In this document: piece after piece, positions 10,306 through 19,509 of the stretch | Layout of the letters: every line of letters begins with the position of its first letter | Position numbering within the stretch: the stretch's first letter is position 1 | DNA from: Pseudomonas sp. R5-89-07 | GTDB taxonomy: Bacteria; Pseudomonadota; Gammaproteobacteria; Pseudomonadales; Pseudomonadaceae | NCBI RefSeq assembly: GCF_003851685.1 | Contig: NZ_CP027727.1 | Coordinates: forward strand, 310,001-374,000 | Length of the DNA stretch: 64,000 bases | Direction of reading: 5' to 3' | Notes under the pieces: generated by a model | What the model was told of the DNA's origin: nothing | The model's input: only the letters and a program-made list of their open reading frames with translations | The model's database searches: none | Made by a program: the position numbers and the translations under genes

Positions 10306-10776
10306 TCAGCTCAGGTTTTCCAGCGTCTGCGTGTCCCAGCTGTGGGTCTTGATCGCCAGGTAGAGCATGCCGATGGTCAGCGGGACCTTGTCGCCACGGC
10401 CCTTGGCCCTGCGTTTGAGAAACACATCAAACACTGGCGGGCTGAAGTAACGATAAGTGTCGAAGTCGCCCAGGTCGAGAGCGAACTCCTGCTCCAGCGC
10501 TTCCATGAGTTGCTTGGCCTCACTGCCGTCACAGCCCAGGTCGAAATTGAGTGAGGTTTGCAGGCGGATGGTCTTGTGTTTTGGCAGGCCGATTTCTTCG
10601 TGCAGCAGTTGCAGGAGTTGCTGCATGACCGGGTCTTCGGGGAAGTTGTGGGCGAGGTTCATGGTGGGCGCGCGCTGGAGTGGGTGACGGGGCTGGTTGC
10701 GTTGGAGGCGGTATTTTTTTCGAGTGATGAATAGCGCCAAGCCTATCAAGAATACAAAGACAGGTAGAAGAGGCAT
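10306..10776 (-). CDS. DUF1493 acyl-carrier-like protein with an N-terminal membrane segment
   Basis: From ATG 10776 the product is about 156 residues. A hydrophobic segment (LLPVFVFLIGLALFI) is followed by a basic stretch and a DUF1493 domain. The helix-2 region reads FDLGCDGSEAKQLMEAL, which resembles acyl carrier proteins but has Gly where the phosphopantetheine serine would sit, so classical ACP activity is unlikely. An earlier TTG at 10815 or a later ATG at 10662, which would drop the membrane segment, are possible starts. The function is unknown. Confidence 0.6.
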   Translation of the reverse strand: MPLLPVFVFLIGLALFITRKKYRLQRNQPRHPLQRAPTMNLAHNFPEDPVMQQLLQLLHEEIGLPKHKTIRLQTSLNFDLGCDGSEAKQLMEALEQEFALDLGDFDTYRYFSPPVFDVFLKRRAKGRGDKVPLTIGMLYLAIKTHSWDTQTLENLS

Positions 10777-10968
10777 GCTAAGGATCACCGCTAAGTAGGG
10801 CAGTAGGAATGTCAAAATACGGGTGTCTACCGAGAAAGTTGAGGCCGCGCTATTTTCATTCAGCTACGGGTAACTTCTGTAGAGGGTTAAGCGGGTATTT
10901 GGAGCAGTTTGGGATGGGGATGTCGTAGTGTTTGGCGATTTCCTACACCCGTTTCCGGCGTCTGCGCA

Positions 10969-11139
10969 TCAGCGTGAGGTGTTGCGGTACTTGGCAAGCA
11001 CGGCTTCGCGGGTCGGCATCGGCTTGTCGACGTCGGCCGGTTGGGTCTAGAACCCCTCCAGGTGCAGGCTGGCCAGGTAGTTGGAACGGCGGATCTTGTA
11101 GTAGTGATCCTGTTTTTGCTCAAACGTCAGTTCGCTCAT
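10969..11139 (-). pseudogene. yhfG: yhfG (Fic-partner antitoxin family) interrupted by an amber codon
   Basis: ATG 11139 opens MSELTFEQKQDHYYKIRRSN and continues through LASLHLEGF, a typical YhfG N-terminus. A TAG stop at 11047-11049 follows. The same frame then reads TQPADVDKPMPTREAVLAKY and ends at TGA 10969, giving a normal 55-residue YhfG apart from one nonsense codon. YhfG normally pairs with a Fic AMP-transferase toxin. No fic gene follows; the 110 bp downstream hold only a short frame broken by another TAG. A sequencing error in this one codon is the alternative. Confidence 0.7.
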
Positions 11140-11314
11140 CGCAGCGTCCTCCTGGGTAGCAAGGCTTGATTGTAGCGCAATGCGTCTTCGGGTAGGCGTG
11201 ATAAAAACCACGTCACATTTTGTATAAATACTCCGCCAGCAGGCTGAATTCAGCGTATGTTTCACCGCAAAATATTGTAGGGCGATTCCGCCCACTACTT
11301 AAAGGGAGTTAAGC

Positions 11315-12490
11315 ATGGGTTTGCTTCGTGTCGCGTCGGCGATGTCATTGTGTGCGGTGGCTTTTTCTGTCCAGGCCGAGCAGTTGCCGATCGAGGTGCT
11401 GAGTGCGGTGGTCAAGGACCAGAAAATCGCCGACGCCGAGGTGCTGCTGCAACGCAACGGTGCGCAGAACGTGGTGGGCCGCACCAACGCTCAAGGGCAG
11501 GTGACGCTGACCAGCGAGGCGGCTGACGACGCCAGCAATCTTTTGATCATCAAAAAACCGGGGTATTCCAACCTGGTGGTGAAGTGCCCGTGCAAGGGCA
11601 TGACCTACGCTATCAGCCCGGTAATGGAAAACCTTGACGGCCTGCGCGTGGTGTTGACCTGGGGCCAGACACCGGACGATCTTGACTCCCATATGATCTT
11701 CCCCGGCAACAATATCTACTTCGAGAACAAGACCGGCACCGACGCCGAGCTGGACGTGGATGACACCGACAGCTACGGCCCGGAAACCATCACCCTGCAG
11801 AAGAAGCACTATGGCGAAAGCTACGTTTACGCCGTGCATGACTACAGCAACGGCGGCAAGCCAGGTTCGCGACAGTTATCCAACAGTGAAGCCAAGGTGT
11901 TCGTGTACATGGGCCAATCGCTGGTGCGCACCTACTACGTGCCGAAAAACCGCAGCGGTAACCTGTGGACCGTGTTCCGCATGACCGGCAGTGGCGACTT
12001 CCAGGACATCAACACCTTCAGCGGCGTGACCGTGAATGCCGCAAATGTGCTGAACGAAGTCAAGCCGTTGCTGGATGACAGCGTTGCCGTCACCGCAGTG
12101 GTTGTCACCTCTTCCGCACAGGCTGATGCGAAGCGTCTGAACCTGCAGGGTGAAGCGGCCTACCAAGCTGGTAATCTGGATCAGGCGATTGAGCTGTTCC
12201 GTCAGGCCATTGAGCTGGATAACGGCTTCGGTAAAGCTTACGGCAACCTCGGCCTGGCGTATCAAAAGGCTGGCAGCACGGCCGAGTCGATCTGGGCCAA
12301 CCGCAAAGCTATCGCCTTGGCCACGGGCGCCAATGCAGCAACCGTACGTGCGGGTGCCTACTACAACATTGCGCGGATCTACGAAGCGGCAGGGCAGTTT
12401 GCCGATGCGCTGCGTCACTACCAGTTGGCCAAGGAGCAGAAGGCCAATCCGGTGTATGACACGGCGATTGAGCGAGTGCGCAATCGCTGA
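11315..12490 (+). CDS. Exported DUF2135 / tetratricopeptide-repeat protein (YfaP-like)
   Basis: The 391-residue product starts with a signal peptide (MGLLRVASAMSLCAVAFSVQA) and is probably periplasmic. Residues of about 35-80 look like a carboxypeptidase-regulatory-type beta domain. A DUF2135/YfaP-like domain follows (LRVVLTWGQTPDDLDSHMIF, then YAVHDYSNGG). The C-terminal 130 residues are TPR-like (GEAAYQAGNLDQAIELFRQA). Its role is unknown. It is monocistronic, with a good terminator behind it. Confidence 0.75.
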   Translation: MGLLRVASAMSLCAVAFSVQAEQLPIEVLSAVVKDQKIADAEVLLQRNGAQNVVGRTNAQGQVTLTSEAADDASNLLIIKKPGYSNLVVKCPCKGMTYAISPVMENLDGLRVVLTWGQTPDDLDSHMIFPGNNIYFENKTGTDAELDVDDTDSYGPETITLQKKHYGESYVYAVHDYSNGGKPGSRQLSNSEAKVFVYMGQSLVRTYYVPKNRSGNLWTVFRMTGSGDFQDINTFSGVTVNAANVLNEVKPLLDDSVAVTAVVVTSSAQADAKRLNLQGEAAYQAGNLDQAIELFRQAIELDNGFGKAYGNLGLAYQKAGSTAESIWANRKAIALATGANAATVRAGAYYNIARIYEAAGQFADALRHYQLAKEQKANPVYDTAIERVRNR

Positions 12491-12514
12491 TCAGCAGCGA
12501 CAAGCCTTCCTCCG

Positions 12515-12547
12515 ACAACGCGCCCCAGTGGCGCGTTGTTTTTGTTT
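12515..12547 (+). terminator. Rho-independent terminator of the DUF2135/TPR gene
   Basis: ACAACGCGCC and GGCGCGTTGT form a perfect ten-base-pair stem with loop CCAGT, followed by TTTTTG. It separates the convergent subtilase gene. Confidence 0.85.
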
Positions 12548-12556
12548 GGGTGATGG

Positions 12557-13618
12557 CTACAGGCGGGAGGCTGCATCCAGGTCCATCAGCCCCCGGCCAT
12601 AGGCTTCGCTGTTGGCGTAGATGCCTGTTCGATTCGCTGTACTGAGCAGACGCTCACGAATTTGTTGCGGCGTCATTTCCGGAAAGCGGCTTTGCAAGGC
12701 CGCCAGGGCGCCACTGACCAAGGCGGCGGCCGGCGACGTGCCAGCGGTTGGTCCGTAGCTGCCGTCCTTGTTGGTGGTCAGTAGCCCTGCGCCACCGTCG
12801 CCCCCTGGCACCGCGATGCACCAGCGCGCGGCCAGACCGCAATAGTTGGATTTGAGATTGATCGCCGTGCCGTCGTTCTTGAGTGCCATGACGGCTATCC
12901 AGCCCTTCTCCAGCTCCGGCACCAACGCAGGCAGGCCAGGCTCGGCCAGCGGCTCACGCTTGACCTCGTTACCCGTTGAAAAAACAAACACGGCGCCTTC
13001 GGCCACCAGTTTTTTCGCCATGCCCAACGACTCACCCATCAGGCGTTCATAGATGGGAACCTCGTTGGTGTTGGCTTCGATGGGATTAGCCCATGAGTTG
13101 CTGAAAATGCGTGCGCCCTTGGTATAAGCGAGGTCCCAGGCCTGGGCTATTTCACTGTCAAAGTAGAACGGCTCTTTGTCATCACCGAATCGCATGGGGA
13201 TCAGCTGGGCGTTGAAGGCAATGCCATGGATCCCCTGGTCATTCTTGTTTGCGGCGAGAATACCGGCCATCTGAGTGCCGTGGCCTTTAACATCGATGAC
13301 GCCAGGCTGGTGTCGCACGAAGTCATAACCCGGGTCGTAGACGCGCCCGTAGAACTCGGGCAATTCAAGGTTGAGGCCTGAGTCGATCAGCGCAACCCTC
13401 ACTCCCTGACCGGTGCCTCCCCGTGCGTAGAGCGAGGACGCCTTGACGATAGGCAGGGCTTTTTGCGCAAGGTATTCGGAGGATTCAAAGGGGCGGGTGT
13501 CCGGTTCGGCGGGCATCGGGGCGGGAGTGGACATGCAGCCCAGCAGCCACATGGGCAATGTGAACAAGATAAGGTGGTGCAGTGAGAACAGCGGCTTGGT
13601 GGGGTGGAATACTGGCAT
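12557..13618 (-). CDS. Subtilase (S8) family serine protease lipoprotein
   Basis: From ATG 13618, preceded by AAGGAGTCGAGA, the product is 353 residues. Its N-terminus (MPVFHPTKPLF, hydrophobic core, lipobox LLGC) marks a lipoprotein. The catalytic triad is visible as Asp in VALIDSGLNLELPEFYG, His in DVKGHGTQMAGI, and Ser in GPTAGTSPAAALVSG. It should sit in the cell envelope facing the periplasm. It has no propeptide or autotransporter domain and no operon partner. The substrate is unknown. Confidence 0.88.
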   Translation of the reverse strand: MPVFHPTKPLFSLHHLILFTLPMWLLGCMSTPAPMPAEPDTRPFESSEYLAQKALPIVKASSLYARGGTGQGVRVALIDSGLNLELPEFYGRVYDPGYDFVRHQPGVIDVKGHGTQMAGILAANKNDQGIHGIAFNAQLIPMRFGDDKEPFYFDSEIAQAWDLAYTKGARIFSNSWANPIEANTNEVPIYERLMGESLGMAKKLVAEGAVFVFSTGNEVKREPLAEPGLPALVPELEKGWIAVMALKNDGTAINLKSNYCGLAARWCIAVPGGDGGAGLLTTNKDGSYGPTAGTSPAAALVSGALAALQSRFPEMTPQQIRERLLSTANRTGIYANSEAYGRGLMDLDAASRL

Positions 13619-13781
13619 TCTCGACTCCTTGTCGGGGAAGGTGATCAAGCGTGCTACTGTCTGCGTTTTTGCGCGGGCTTGCTGGTTTTCTCTGTATCAG
13701 TTTGTAGCGTTTATCCCTGACCTATTCGCGATCGCTGATCTATGTTTTTTATTCTTTCAGCGGTCAATGGAGTGACAGCCT

Positions 13782-15719
13782 ATGCACGACACCCTCCAGC
13801 AGGTCTTTGGTTATCCACAGTTTCGTTTGGGCCAGGAAGAAACGGTCAGCGCCGTGTTGGCCGGTCGTTCGGCGGCCGCTATTTTCCCCACCGGGTCGGG
13901 CAAGTCTCTGTGTTATCAGCTGTCAGCCGTACTGCTGCCGCACCTGACGCTGGTGGTGTCGCCGCTGTTGGCGCTGATGCAGGACCAACTGAGTTTCTTG
14001 CAGCGTCACGGCATCTCGGCGGGCAGTATCGATTCGGCTCAGAGCCGCGAGGACGCCAATGACGTGATGGCTCGCGCACGTTCGGGCGAATTGAAAATCC
14101 TGATGATTTCCGTGGAGCGTTTGAAAAACGAGCGTTTTCGCAACTTCCTACAAAGTGTGCAGATCTCGCTGTTGGTGGTGGATGAAGCGCACTGCATTTC
14201 CGAATGGGGCCACAACTTCCGTCCAGACTATCTGAAGCTGCCCGACTATCAGCGTCAGTTCCAGATCCCACAAGCGCTGCTGCTGACGGCTACGGCCACG
14301 CCCAAAGTGATTGCCGATATGCAGGCCAAATTTGCCATTGCGCCGCAGGATGTGATTACCACGGGCTTTTACCGGCCCAACCTCAACTTGCTGGTGGAAC
14401 CGGTGAGTGGTGCTGACAAACGCCAGCGTCTCGTGCAATGGATGAGTGAGCGAGCCAACCAACCGAGCATCGTCTACGTCACCTTGCAAAAAACCGCCGA
14501 GCAGATCGCCGAGCACCTGAACCGCAACGGCATCCAGGCTGAGGCGTATCACGCCGGTTTGCCCCACGACAAACGCCAGGGCATCCAGCAGCGTTTCATG
14601 GGTGGGCGCTCCAATTGCATCGTTGCCACTATCGCGTTTGGCATGGGCATCGACAAAAGTGATATCCGTAACGTCGTACACTTCGACCTGCCCAAATCCA
14701 TCGAAAACTATAGCCAGGAAATCGGCCGCGCCGGTCGTGACGGGCAGCCCTCCGACTGTCTGGTACTGGCCAATCGCGACAGTCTCAACGTGCTGGAAAA
14801 CTTCGTGTACGGCGATACGCCAGAGCAGCAGGGCATTCGCCGCGTACTGGAAGAATTGCAGGCGGCGCGAGGCGAGGGGCAGTGGGAGTTCCTGCTGAGG
14901 TCGCTGTCGGACCACAGCAATATCCGTGAGTTGCCGCTCAAGACGCTGCTGGTGCAACTGGAACTCAAGGGTGTGATCGCGCCGCGCTACGCGTTCTATG
15001 CCGAGTACCGCTTCAAGTACCTGATCGAACCCGATGCCCTGCTGGCACGGTTTTCCGGAGAGCGGCAACAGTTTGTCGCGGCAATCATCCAGGTGTGCAA
15101 GCGTGCCAAGACCTGGGCGACCGTGGATTTCGATGCGCTCTACCAGCAGCAGAACGCCGAGCGCAGTCGTGTGGTGAAGGCTTTGGATTACTTCCAGGAG
15201 CAGGGCCTGATCGAACTGGAAAGCAAGCAGATGACCGAGGTCTACAGCTTGCTGAACACCGATTTCGACCCGCAGGTGTTGAGCGCCGAGTTATACACAG
15301 GCTTCAAGCAGCACGAGATGACGGAAGTGGCGCGGATTCACGCCATGCTCGACCTGTTCGCCACCGAGCAGTGCCTGGGGCAGCGCCTGGCGCGCTATTT
15401 CGGCGATGAAAATGCCCCCTTGCGCTGCGGGCATTGCTCGGTATGCCATGGGCAGGTTGCGCATCTGCCGGCGCCGCCGAGTTTGCCGGCGCTTGTGGAT
15501 AAAAACTTCATGGGACTGTGCGGTGATTTTATCCACAGGCATTATGAGCACACCGGGCAATTGCCAGGGGCCGAACGGCTCACGCGCTTTCTGGGTGGGA
15601 TCAGCGTGCCGCTGTTCACCAAGCTGAAGGCGCGAGGTATTCCCGGTTTCGCTGCGCTGGAGGATTACCCCTACACCGAGGTTTGTGAGTGGGCGGAAGT
15701 CCATTTGAATGACCTGTAA
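13782..15719 (+). CDS. recQ: RecQ-family ATP-dependent DNA helicase
   Basis: The 645-residue protein has all SF2 motifs: Q-like motif FGYPQFRLGQEE, Walker A FPTGSGKSLCYQL, DEAH in LLVVDEAHCISEWGH, LTATATP, and motif VI EIGRAGRDGQPS. The zinc-binding region appears near the C-terminus as LRCGHCSVCHG. It unwinds DNA 3'-5' in recombination and repair. The C-terminal part lacks an obvious HRDC domain, so this may be a shorter RecQ paralogue. DnaA-box-like TGTGGATAA and TTATCCACA occur inside the coding sequence near 15496-15537. Confidence 0.9.
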   Translation: MHDTLQQVFGYPQFRLGQEETVSAVLAGRSAAAIFPTGSGKSLCYQLSAVLLPHLTLVVSPLLALMQDQLSFLQRHGISAGSIDSAQSREDANDVMARARSGELKILMISVERLKNERFRNFLQSVQISLLVVDEAHCISEWGHNFRPDYLKLPDYQRQFQIPQALLLTATATPKVIADMQAKFAIAPQDVITTGFYRPNLNLLVEPVSGADKRQRLVQWMSERANQPSIVYVTLQKTAEQIAEHLNRNGIQAEAYHAGLPHDKRQGIQQRFMGGRSNCIVATIAFGMGIDKSDIRNVVHFDLPKSIENYSQEIGRAGRDGQPSDCLVLANRDSLNVLENFVYGDTPEQQGIRRVLEELQAARGEGQWEFLLRSLSDHSNIRELPLKTLLVQLELKGVIAPRYAFYAEYRFKYLIEPDALLARFSGERQQFVAAIIQVCKRAKTWATVDFDALYQQQNAERSRVVKALDYFQEQGLIELESKQMTEVYSLLNTDFDPQVLSAELYTGFKQHEMTEVARIHAMLDLFATEQCLGQRLARYFGDENAPLRCGHCSVCHGQVAHLPAPPSLPALVDKNFMGLCGDFIHRHYEHTGQLPGAERLTRFLGGISVPLFTKLKARGIPGFAALEDYPYTEVCEWAEVHLNDL

Positions 15720-15741
15720 ATTCTTTTCATAAGAGGTATTC

Positions 15742-16173
15742 ATGCCTGACTCAGTGCCACAACGTGCCGAATACGCTCACTTCCAGACGATCATTACGCG
15801 CTGGCACGACAATGATGTGTATGGCCATGTGAACAACGTCACCTACTACAGCTTCTTCGACACGGCGGTGAATACCTACCTGATCGAACAGGGCGGGTTG
15901 GATATTCATGACGGGGCGGTGGTCGGGTTTGTAGTGAGCTCGGCCTGTGATTACTTCGCGTCGATTGCCTTTCCCGAACGCATTGAAATCGGCCTGCGGG
16001 TGGGCAAGTTGGGCAACAGTTCGGTGCAGTATGAGCTGGCGGTGTTCAAGGCGGGGGAAGACGAGGCCTGTGCGGCAGGGCGCTTTGTGCATGTGTTTGT
16101 GGACAGAGGGTCGAACCAGCCCGTGCCGATTCCCGGACAGCTTCGCGAAGCATTGCAGCGGTTGGTGATTTGA
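15742..16173 (+). CDS. Hotdog-fold acyl-CoA thioesterase (4HBT/YbgC type)
   Basis: The 143-residue protein has the 4-hydroxybenzoyl-CoA-thioesterase signature RWHDNDVYGHVNNVTYYSFF, with the catalytic Asp in the first helix-strand turn. It would hydrolyse acyl-CoA esters in the cytoplasm. It lies 22 bp behind recQ in the same direction, so the two are probably co-transcribed. The substrate cannot be told from sequence. Confidence 0.85.
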   Translation: MPDSVPQRAEYAHFQTIITRWHDNDVYGHVNNVTYYSFFDTAVNTYLIEQGGLDIHDGAVVGFVVSSACDYFASIAFPERIEIGLRVGKLGNSSVQYELAVFKAGEDEACAAGRFVHVFVDRGSNQPVPIPGQLREALQRLVI

Positions 16174-16203
16174 CTGCGCACGAGAAGCAGCAGCCCAAAG
16201 TAA

Positions 16204-16302
16204 CCTGTGGCGAGGGAGCTTGCTCCCGTTGGACTGCGCAGCAGTCCCATCGTTTGGGGCCGCTTCGCGGCCCTACGGGGAGCAAGCTCCCTCGCCACAG
16301 GT
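16204..16302. repeat. REPIN of a second sequence class
   Basis: CCTGTGGCGAGGGAGCTTGC on the left is matched by GCAAGCTCCCTCGCCACAGG on the right, about 60 bp apart. The middle carries further small palindromes. The core differs from the six group-I REPINs in this window, so it belongs to another REP family of the P. fluorescens group. Confidence 0.85.
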
Positions 16303-16378
16303 TCGGTGTTCGCCGTTAGCTGACTGGCATTATGGCCAGCCTGGCTACCACATTGCTGTGTTCAACAGCTCGCGTATA

Positions 16379-16861
16379 TCAGTCGCGGTAACGATGCTTG
16401 TTCTTGCGATGCCCATAGGCATGGCCGCGGCCTGGGTGGCCATCGCGGTAGTAGCGACGGTCATCACGGTCACGCCCACGATAACGACGGTCATCGTCAT
16501 CGCTCTTGTTGCCCATGTAGTTGCCCAGTGCGCCACCTGCGCCACCGCCGGCCGCTGAGCCGATCAGTGCGCCAGTGCTGCCGCCGACACTGCGGCCAAC
16601 CACGTTGCCGCCGGCTGCGCCCAGTGCGCCGCCAATGGCTGCTTCGCCACGGCTGCGCTTGTCGGCGCCGACTGCACTACCGCCCGCGCCACCCAGCGCT
16701 GCGCCGATGGTCGAACCGGTGTTGCCGCCCAACTGCTGGCCGACAACCGAGCCTAGAACCCCGCCCAATGCGCCGCCCACACCGGCTTCGGTGGTGCCAC
16801 CGGCCATGGCTGCGCCACTGACCAGGCCCAGGGACAACAAGAGAATCGAGGAGAACTTCAT
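16379..16861 (-). CDS. Exported glycine-zipper protein
   Basis: The 160-residue product has a signal peptide (MKFSSILLLSLGLVSGAAMA). Residues of about 25-115 are glycine- and alanine-rich with repeated glycine-zipper turns (VGGALGGVLGSVVGQQLGG, GGALGAAGGNVVGRSVGG), which suggest membrane-spanning helix pairs. The C-terminal 45 residues are very rich in Arg, Asp, His and Tyr (DDDRRYRGRDRDDRRYYRD). Such proteins sit in the outer membrane or periplasm and often respond to envelope stress. No enzymatic role is visible. Confidence 0.8.
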   Translation of the reverse strand: MKFSSILLLSLGLVSGAAMAGGTTEAGVGGALGGVLGSVVGQQLGGNTGSTIGAALGGAGGSAVGADKRSRGEAAIGGALGAAGGNVVGRSVGGSTGALIGSAAGGGAGGALGNYMGNKSDDDDRRYRGRDRDDRRYYRDGHPGRGHAYGHRKNKHRYRD

Positions 16862-17021
16862 TCAGGGAAACCTCAAGGGGATGACGGCGCGATCCTGAGG
16901 TTGTATCGAGGCGCTGACAATCGAAATCCGACCGGCGGCAGGGGTTGTATACAATTTGCTAAGTTACTGTTTTGTATGGGGAACTTAAGTTGTTTTTACG
17001 GGTCTTTAGCTACTTCGGGAC

Positions 17022-17052
17022 GGCCGCTTTTAGGTAAAAGCGGCCTTTTTTG
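17022..17052 (+). terminator. Strong plus-strand terminator with no gene upstream
   Basis: GGCCGCTTTT and AAAAGCGGCC form a stem with a short loop and are followed by six T on the plus strand. The nearest plus-strand gene ends before 16200, and the flanking genes are both on the minus strand, which has no U-run after the hairpin. The terminator therefore may end an unannotated small RNA starting between about 16900 and 17000. No convincing promoter could be picked by eye. Confidence 0.75.
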
Positions 17053-17082
17053 TGCCTGCAGAATGTCTAGTGATAATGCGGG

Positions 17083-17142
17083 CCTCTTCGCGGGCAAGCC
17101 CGCTCCCACATTTTAAATGCGTTTCAAATGTGGGAGCCGCGG
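17083..17142. repeat. REP-type inverted repeat
   Basis: CGCGGGCAAGCCCGCTCCCA is followed by ACATTTTAAATGCGTTTCAA and then TGTGGGAGC, so a REP unit faces a partial inverse copy. It lies just behind the stop of the molybdenum oxidoreductase gene. Confidence 0.7.
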
Positions 17143-17160
17143 CAGTTCAGCAGACATAAG

Positions 17161-19509
17161 TCAGGCCGAGCGCGCCATGATCAATCCATTGTCACTCGCC
17201 GCTTCCAGACGAATCGCGACGAACTTCGACGTCGGCGTATGGCTACCGTCGCCGGTGCTTTCCAAGGGCACCAGAGGGTTCACTTCCGGATAGTAAGCAG
17301 CGGCCTGTCCAGCCGGAATATCGAACGCCAACAGAGTAAAGCCTTTGACGCGCCGCTCACGGCCGTCTTCCCACAGCGACACAATATCCGCCTTCTGCCC
17401 CGGCTTGAAGCCCAGGCGGATGATGTCGGCTTCATTGACGAACAGCACATCCCGTTGCCCTTTGACCCCGCGATAACGGTCGTCCAGGCCATAGATCGTG
17501 GTGTTGTACTGATCGTGGGAACGCATCGACTGCATGATCAGGTCCGGCACACGGCCTGTGGCGTGTGTGCGTTCGTGGATCAAGTCTTTGGGCAACACGT
17601 TCGGACGGAAGTTGGCGCGCCCCGACGGGGTGTTCCAGCGGCGCGCACCGGCGGAATTGCCTAGATAGAAGCCGCCGGGGTGTTTGATCTTCTCGTTGAA
17701 GTCCTTGAAGCCAGGAATGGTGTCGGCGATCAGGTCGCGGATGCGTCCGTAGTCGGCGATCAACCAGTTCCAATCCACGGGTTTGCTGCCCAGGGTCGCC
17801 GCGGCGATGCCCGCAAGGATTGCAGGCTCGGATTTCATCAGCGACGACAGCGGTTGCAGCTGGCCGTTGGAGCCGTGGACCATGCTGAACGAGTCTTCCA
17901 CCGTCACGGCTTGCGGGCCGTCGGCCTGGATATCGATGTCGGTACGGCCCAGGCACGGCAGGATCAATGCATCTTTACCGTGCATCAGGTGGCTGCGGTT
18001 GAGCTTGGTGCTGATCTGCACGGTCAGGTCGCAGTTACGCAACGCTTCGAAGGTGCGGGTACTGTCCGGCGTGGCTTGGGCGAAGTTGCCGCCCAGGCCG
18101 ATAAATACCTTGGAGCGGCCTTCGAGCATGGCGTGGATGGCTTCGACCACGTTGTGCCCATTGGTACGCGGCACCTGGAATTGGAAGCGGCGCTCCAGTG
18201 AGTCGAGGAACGCCACCGGTGGGCGTTCGTTGATACCCATGGTGCGGTCGCCCTGCACGTTACTGTGGCCGCGCACCGGACACAGGCCTGCACCTGGGCG
18301 GCCGATATTGCCGCGCAGCAGCATCAGGTTGGCGATTTCCTGGATGGTCGGCACCGAATGACGGTGTTGAGTGATGCCCATCGCCCAGCACATGATCACG
18401 TTCTTGCCTTTGGCGTACATGCGCGCGGCTTGTTCGATCTCCACCAGCGTCAGGCCGGACTGCTCGACGATTTCGTCCCACGAGGTGTCGTCGATCTGGC
18501 CCAGATAGTCCAGTACGTTAACGGTGTGTTCGTTGAGGAAGTCGTGATCGAACACTGCTTCCTTGCCTTCGGCCAGGGCCTGACGCTCCCACAGCAGCAG
18601 GAACTTGGCCATGCCGCGCAGGATGGCCATGTCGCCGCCCAGCGCCGGGCGAAAGTACGCGGTGTTGGTTGGCTTGTCGCCGTTGGTGAGCATTTCCAGC
18701 GGATGTTGCGGGTGCTGGAAGCGTTCCAGGCCACGTTCTTTCAGAGGGTTGATACACACCACCTGAGCGCCGCGCTTCACGGCTTCGCGCAGCGGCTCGA
18801 GCATGCGCGGGTGGTTGGTACCGGGGTTCTGGCCCCAGACGAAAATCGCGTCGGCATGTTCGAAGTCATCAAAGGTTACGGTGCCTTTGCCCACGCCCAC
18901 ACTCTGCGCCAGGGCCACGCCGCTGGCTTCGTGGCACATGTTCGAGCAGTCCGGGAAGTTGTTGGTGCCGTAGGCGCGCACGAACAGTTGATACAGGTAC
19001 GCAGCTTCGTTGCTGGCGCGACCCGAGGTGTAGAACTCGGCCATGTCCGGGCTGGGCAGGGCATTGAGGTGCTTGCCGATCAGGTCGAACGCGGCTTCCC
19101 AACTGATGGACTGATAGCGGTCGGTCTCGGCGTTGTAGCGCATGGGCTCGGTGAGGCGGCCCTGGTACTCCAACCAGTAGTCGCTTTGTTCCAGCAGCGC
19201 GGTGACGCTGTGCTTGGCGAAGAACGCGGCGTCCACGCGGCGTTTGGTGGCTTCCCAGTTGACCGCCTTGGCGCCGTTTTCGCAGAACTTGACCATGCCG
19301 CTTTCCGGCGAGTCGCCCCAGGCGCAGCCCGGGCAGTCAAAGCCGCCGTTCTGGTTGGTCTTGAGCATCATGCGCAGGTTTTTCAGCGCGTTGTCGCTGG
19401 TCAGCCAGGCTTGCGCCACGCTGATCAACGCACCCCAGCCGCCTGCCGGGCCTTTGTAGGGCTTGTAGCGCGGGGTTGGGGTTTGGTCGGCTTGGTGGTG
19501 AAGGCTCAT
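17161..19509 (-). CDS. FdhF/YdeP-family molybdopterin oxidoreductase
   Basis: The 782-residue protein matches the YdeP branch of formate-dehydrogenase-like molybdoenzymes. Cysteines appear in GGFDCPGCAWGDSPE. The molybdopterin-binding stretches include FVWGQNPGTNHPRM and GRPGAGLCPVRGHSNVQGDR, and the C-terminus has the aspartate-decarboxylase-like fold. There is no Tat signal peptide, so it is cytoplasmic. It overlaps fdhD by four bases, which fits a need for sulfuration by FdhD. The YdeP substrate is not established; acid-resistance and formate roles have been proposed for relatives. Confidence 0.88.
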   Translation of the reverse strand: MSLHHQADQTPTPRYKPYKGPAGGWGALISVAQAWLTSDNALKNLRMMLKTNQNGGFDCPGCAWGDSPESGMVKFCENGAKAVNWEATKRRVDAAFFAKHSVTALLEQSDYWLEYQGRLTEPMRYNAETDRYQSISWEAAFDLIGKHLNALPSPDMAEFYTSGRASNEAAYLYQLFVRAYGTNNFPDCSNMCHEASGVALAQSVGVGKGTVTFDDFEHADAIFVWGQNPGTNHPRMLEPLREAVKRGAQVVCINPLKERGLERFQHPQHPLEMLTNGDKPTNTAYFRPALGGDMAILRGMAKFLLLWERQALAEGKEAVFDHDFLNEHTVNVLDYLGQIDDTSWDEIVEQSGLTLVEIEQAARMYAKGKNVIMCWAMGITQHRHSVPTIQEIANLMLLRGNIGRPGAGLCPVRGHSNVQGDRTMGINERPPVAFLDSLERRFQFQVPRTNGHNVVEAIHAMLEGRSKVFIGLGGNFAQATPDSTRTFEALRNCDLTVQISTKLNRSHLMHGKDALILPCLGRTDIDIQADGPQAVTVEDSFSMVHGSNGQLQPLSSLMKSEPAILAGIAAATLGSKPVDWNWLIADYGRIRDLIADTIPGFKDFNEKIKHPGGFYLGNSAGARRWNTPSGRANFRPNVLPKDLIHERTHATGRVPDLIMQSMRSHDQYNTTIYGLDDRYRGVKGQRDVLFVNEADIIRLGFKPGQKADIVSLWEDGRERRVKGFTLLAFDIPAGQAAAYYPEVNPLVPLESTGDGSHTPTSKFVAIRLEAASDNGLIMARSA

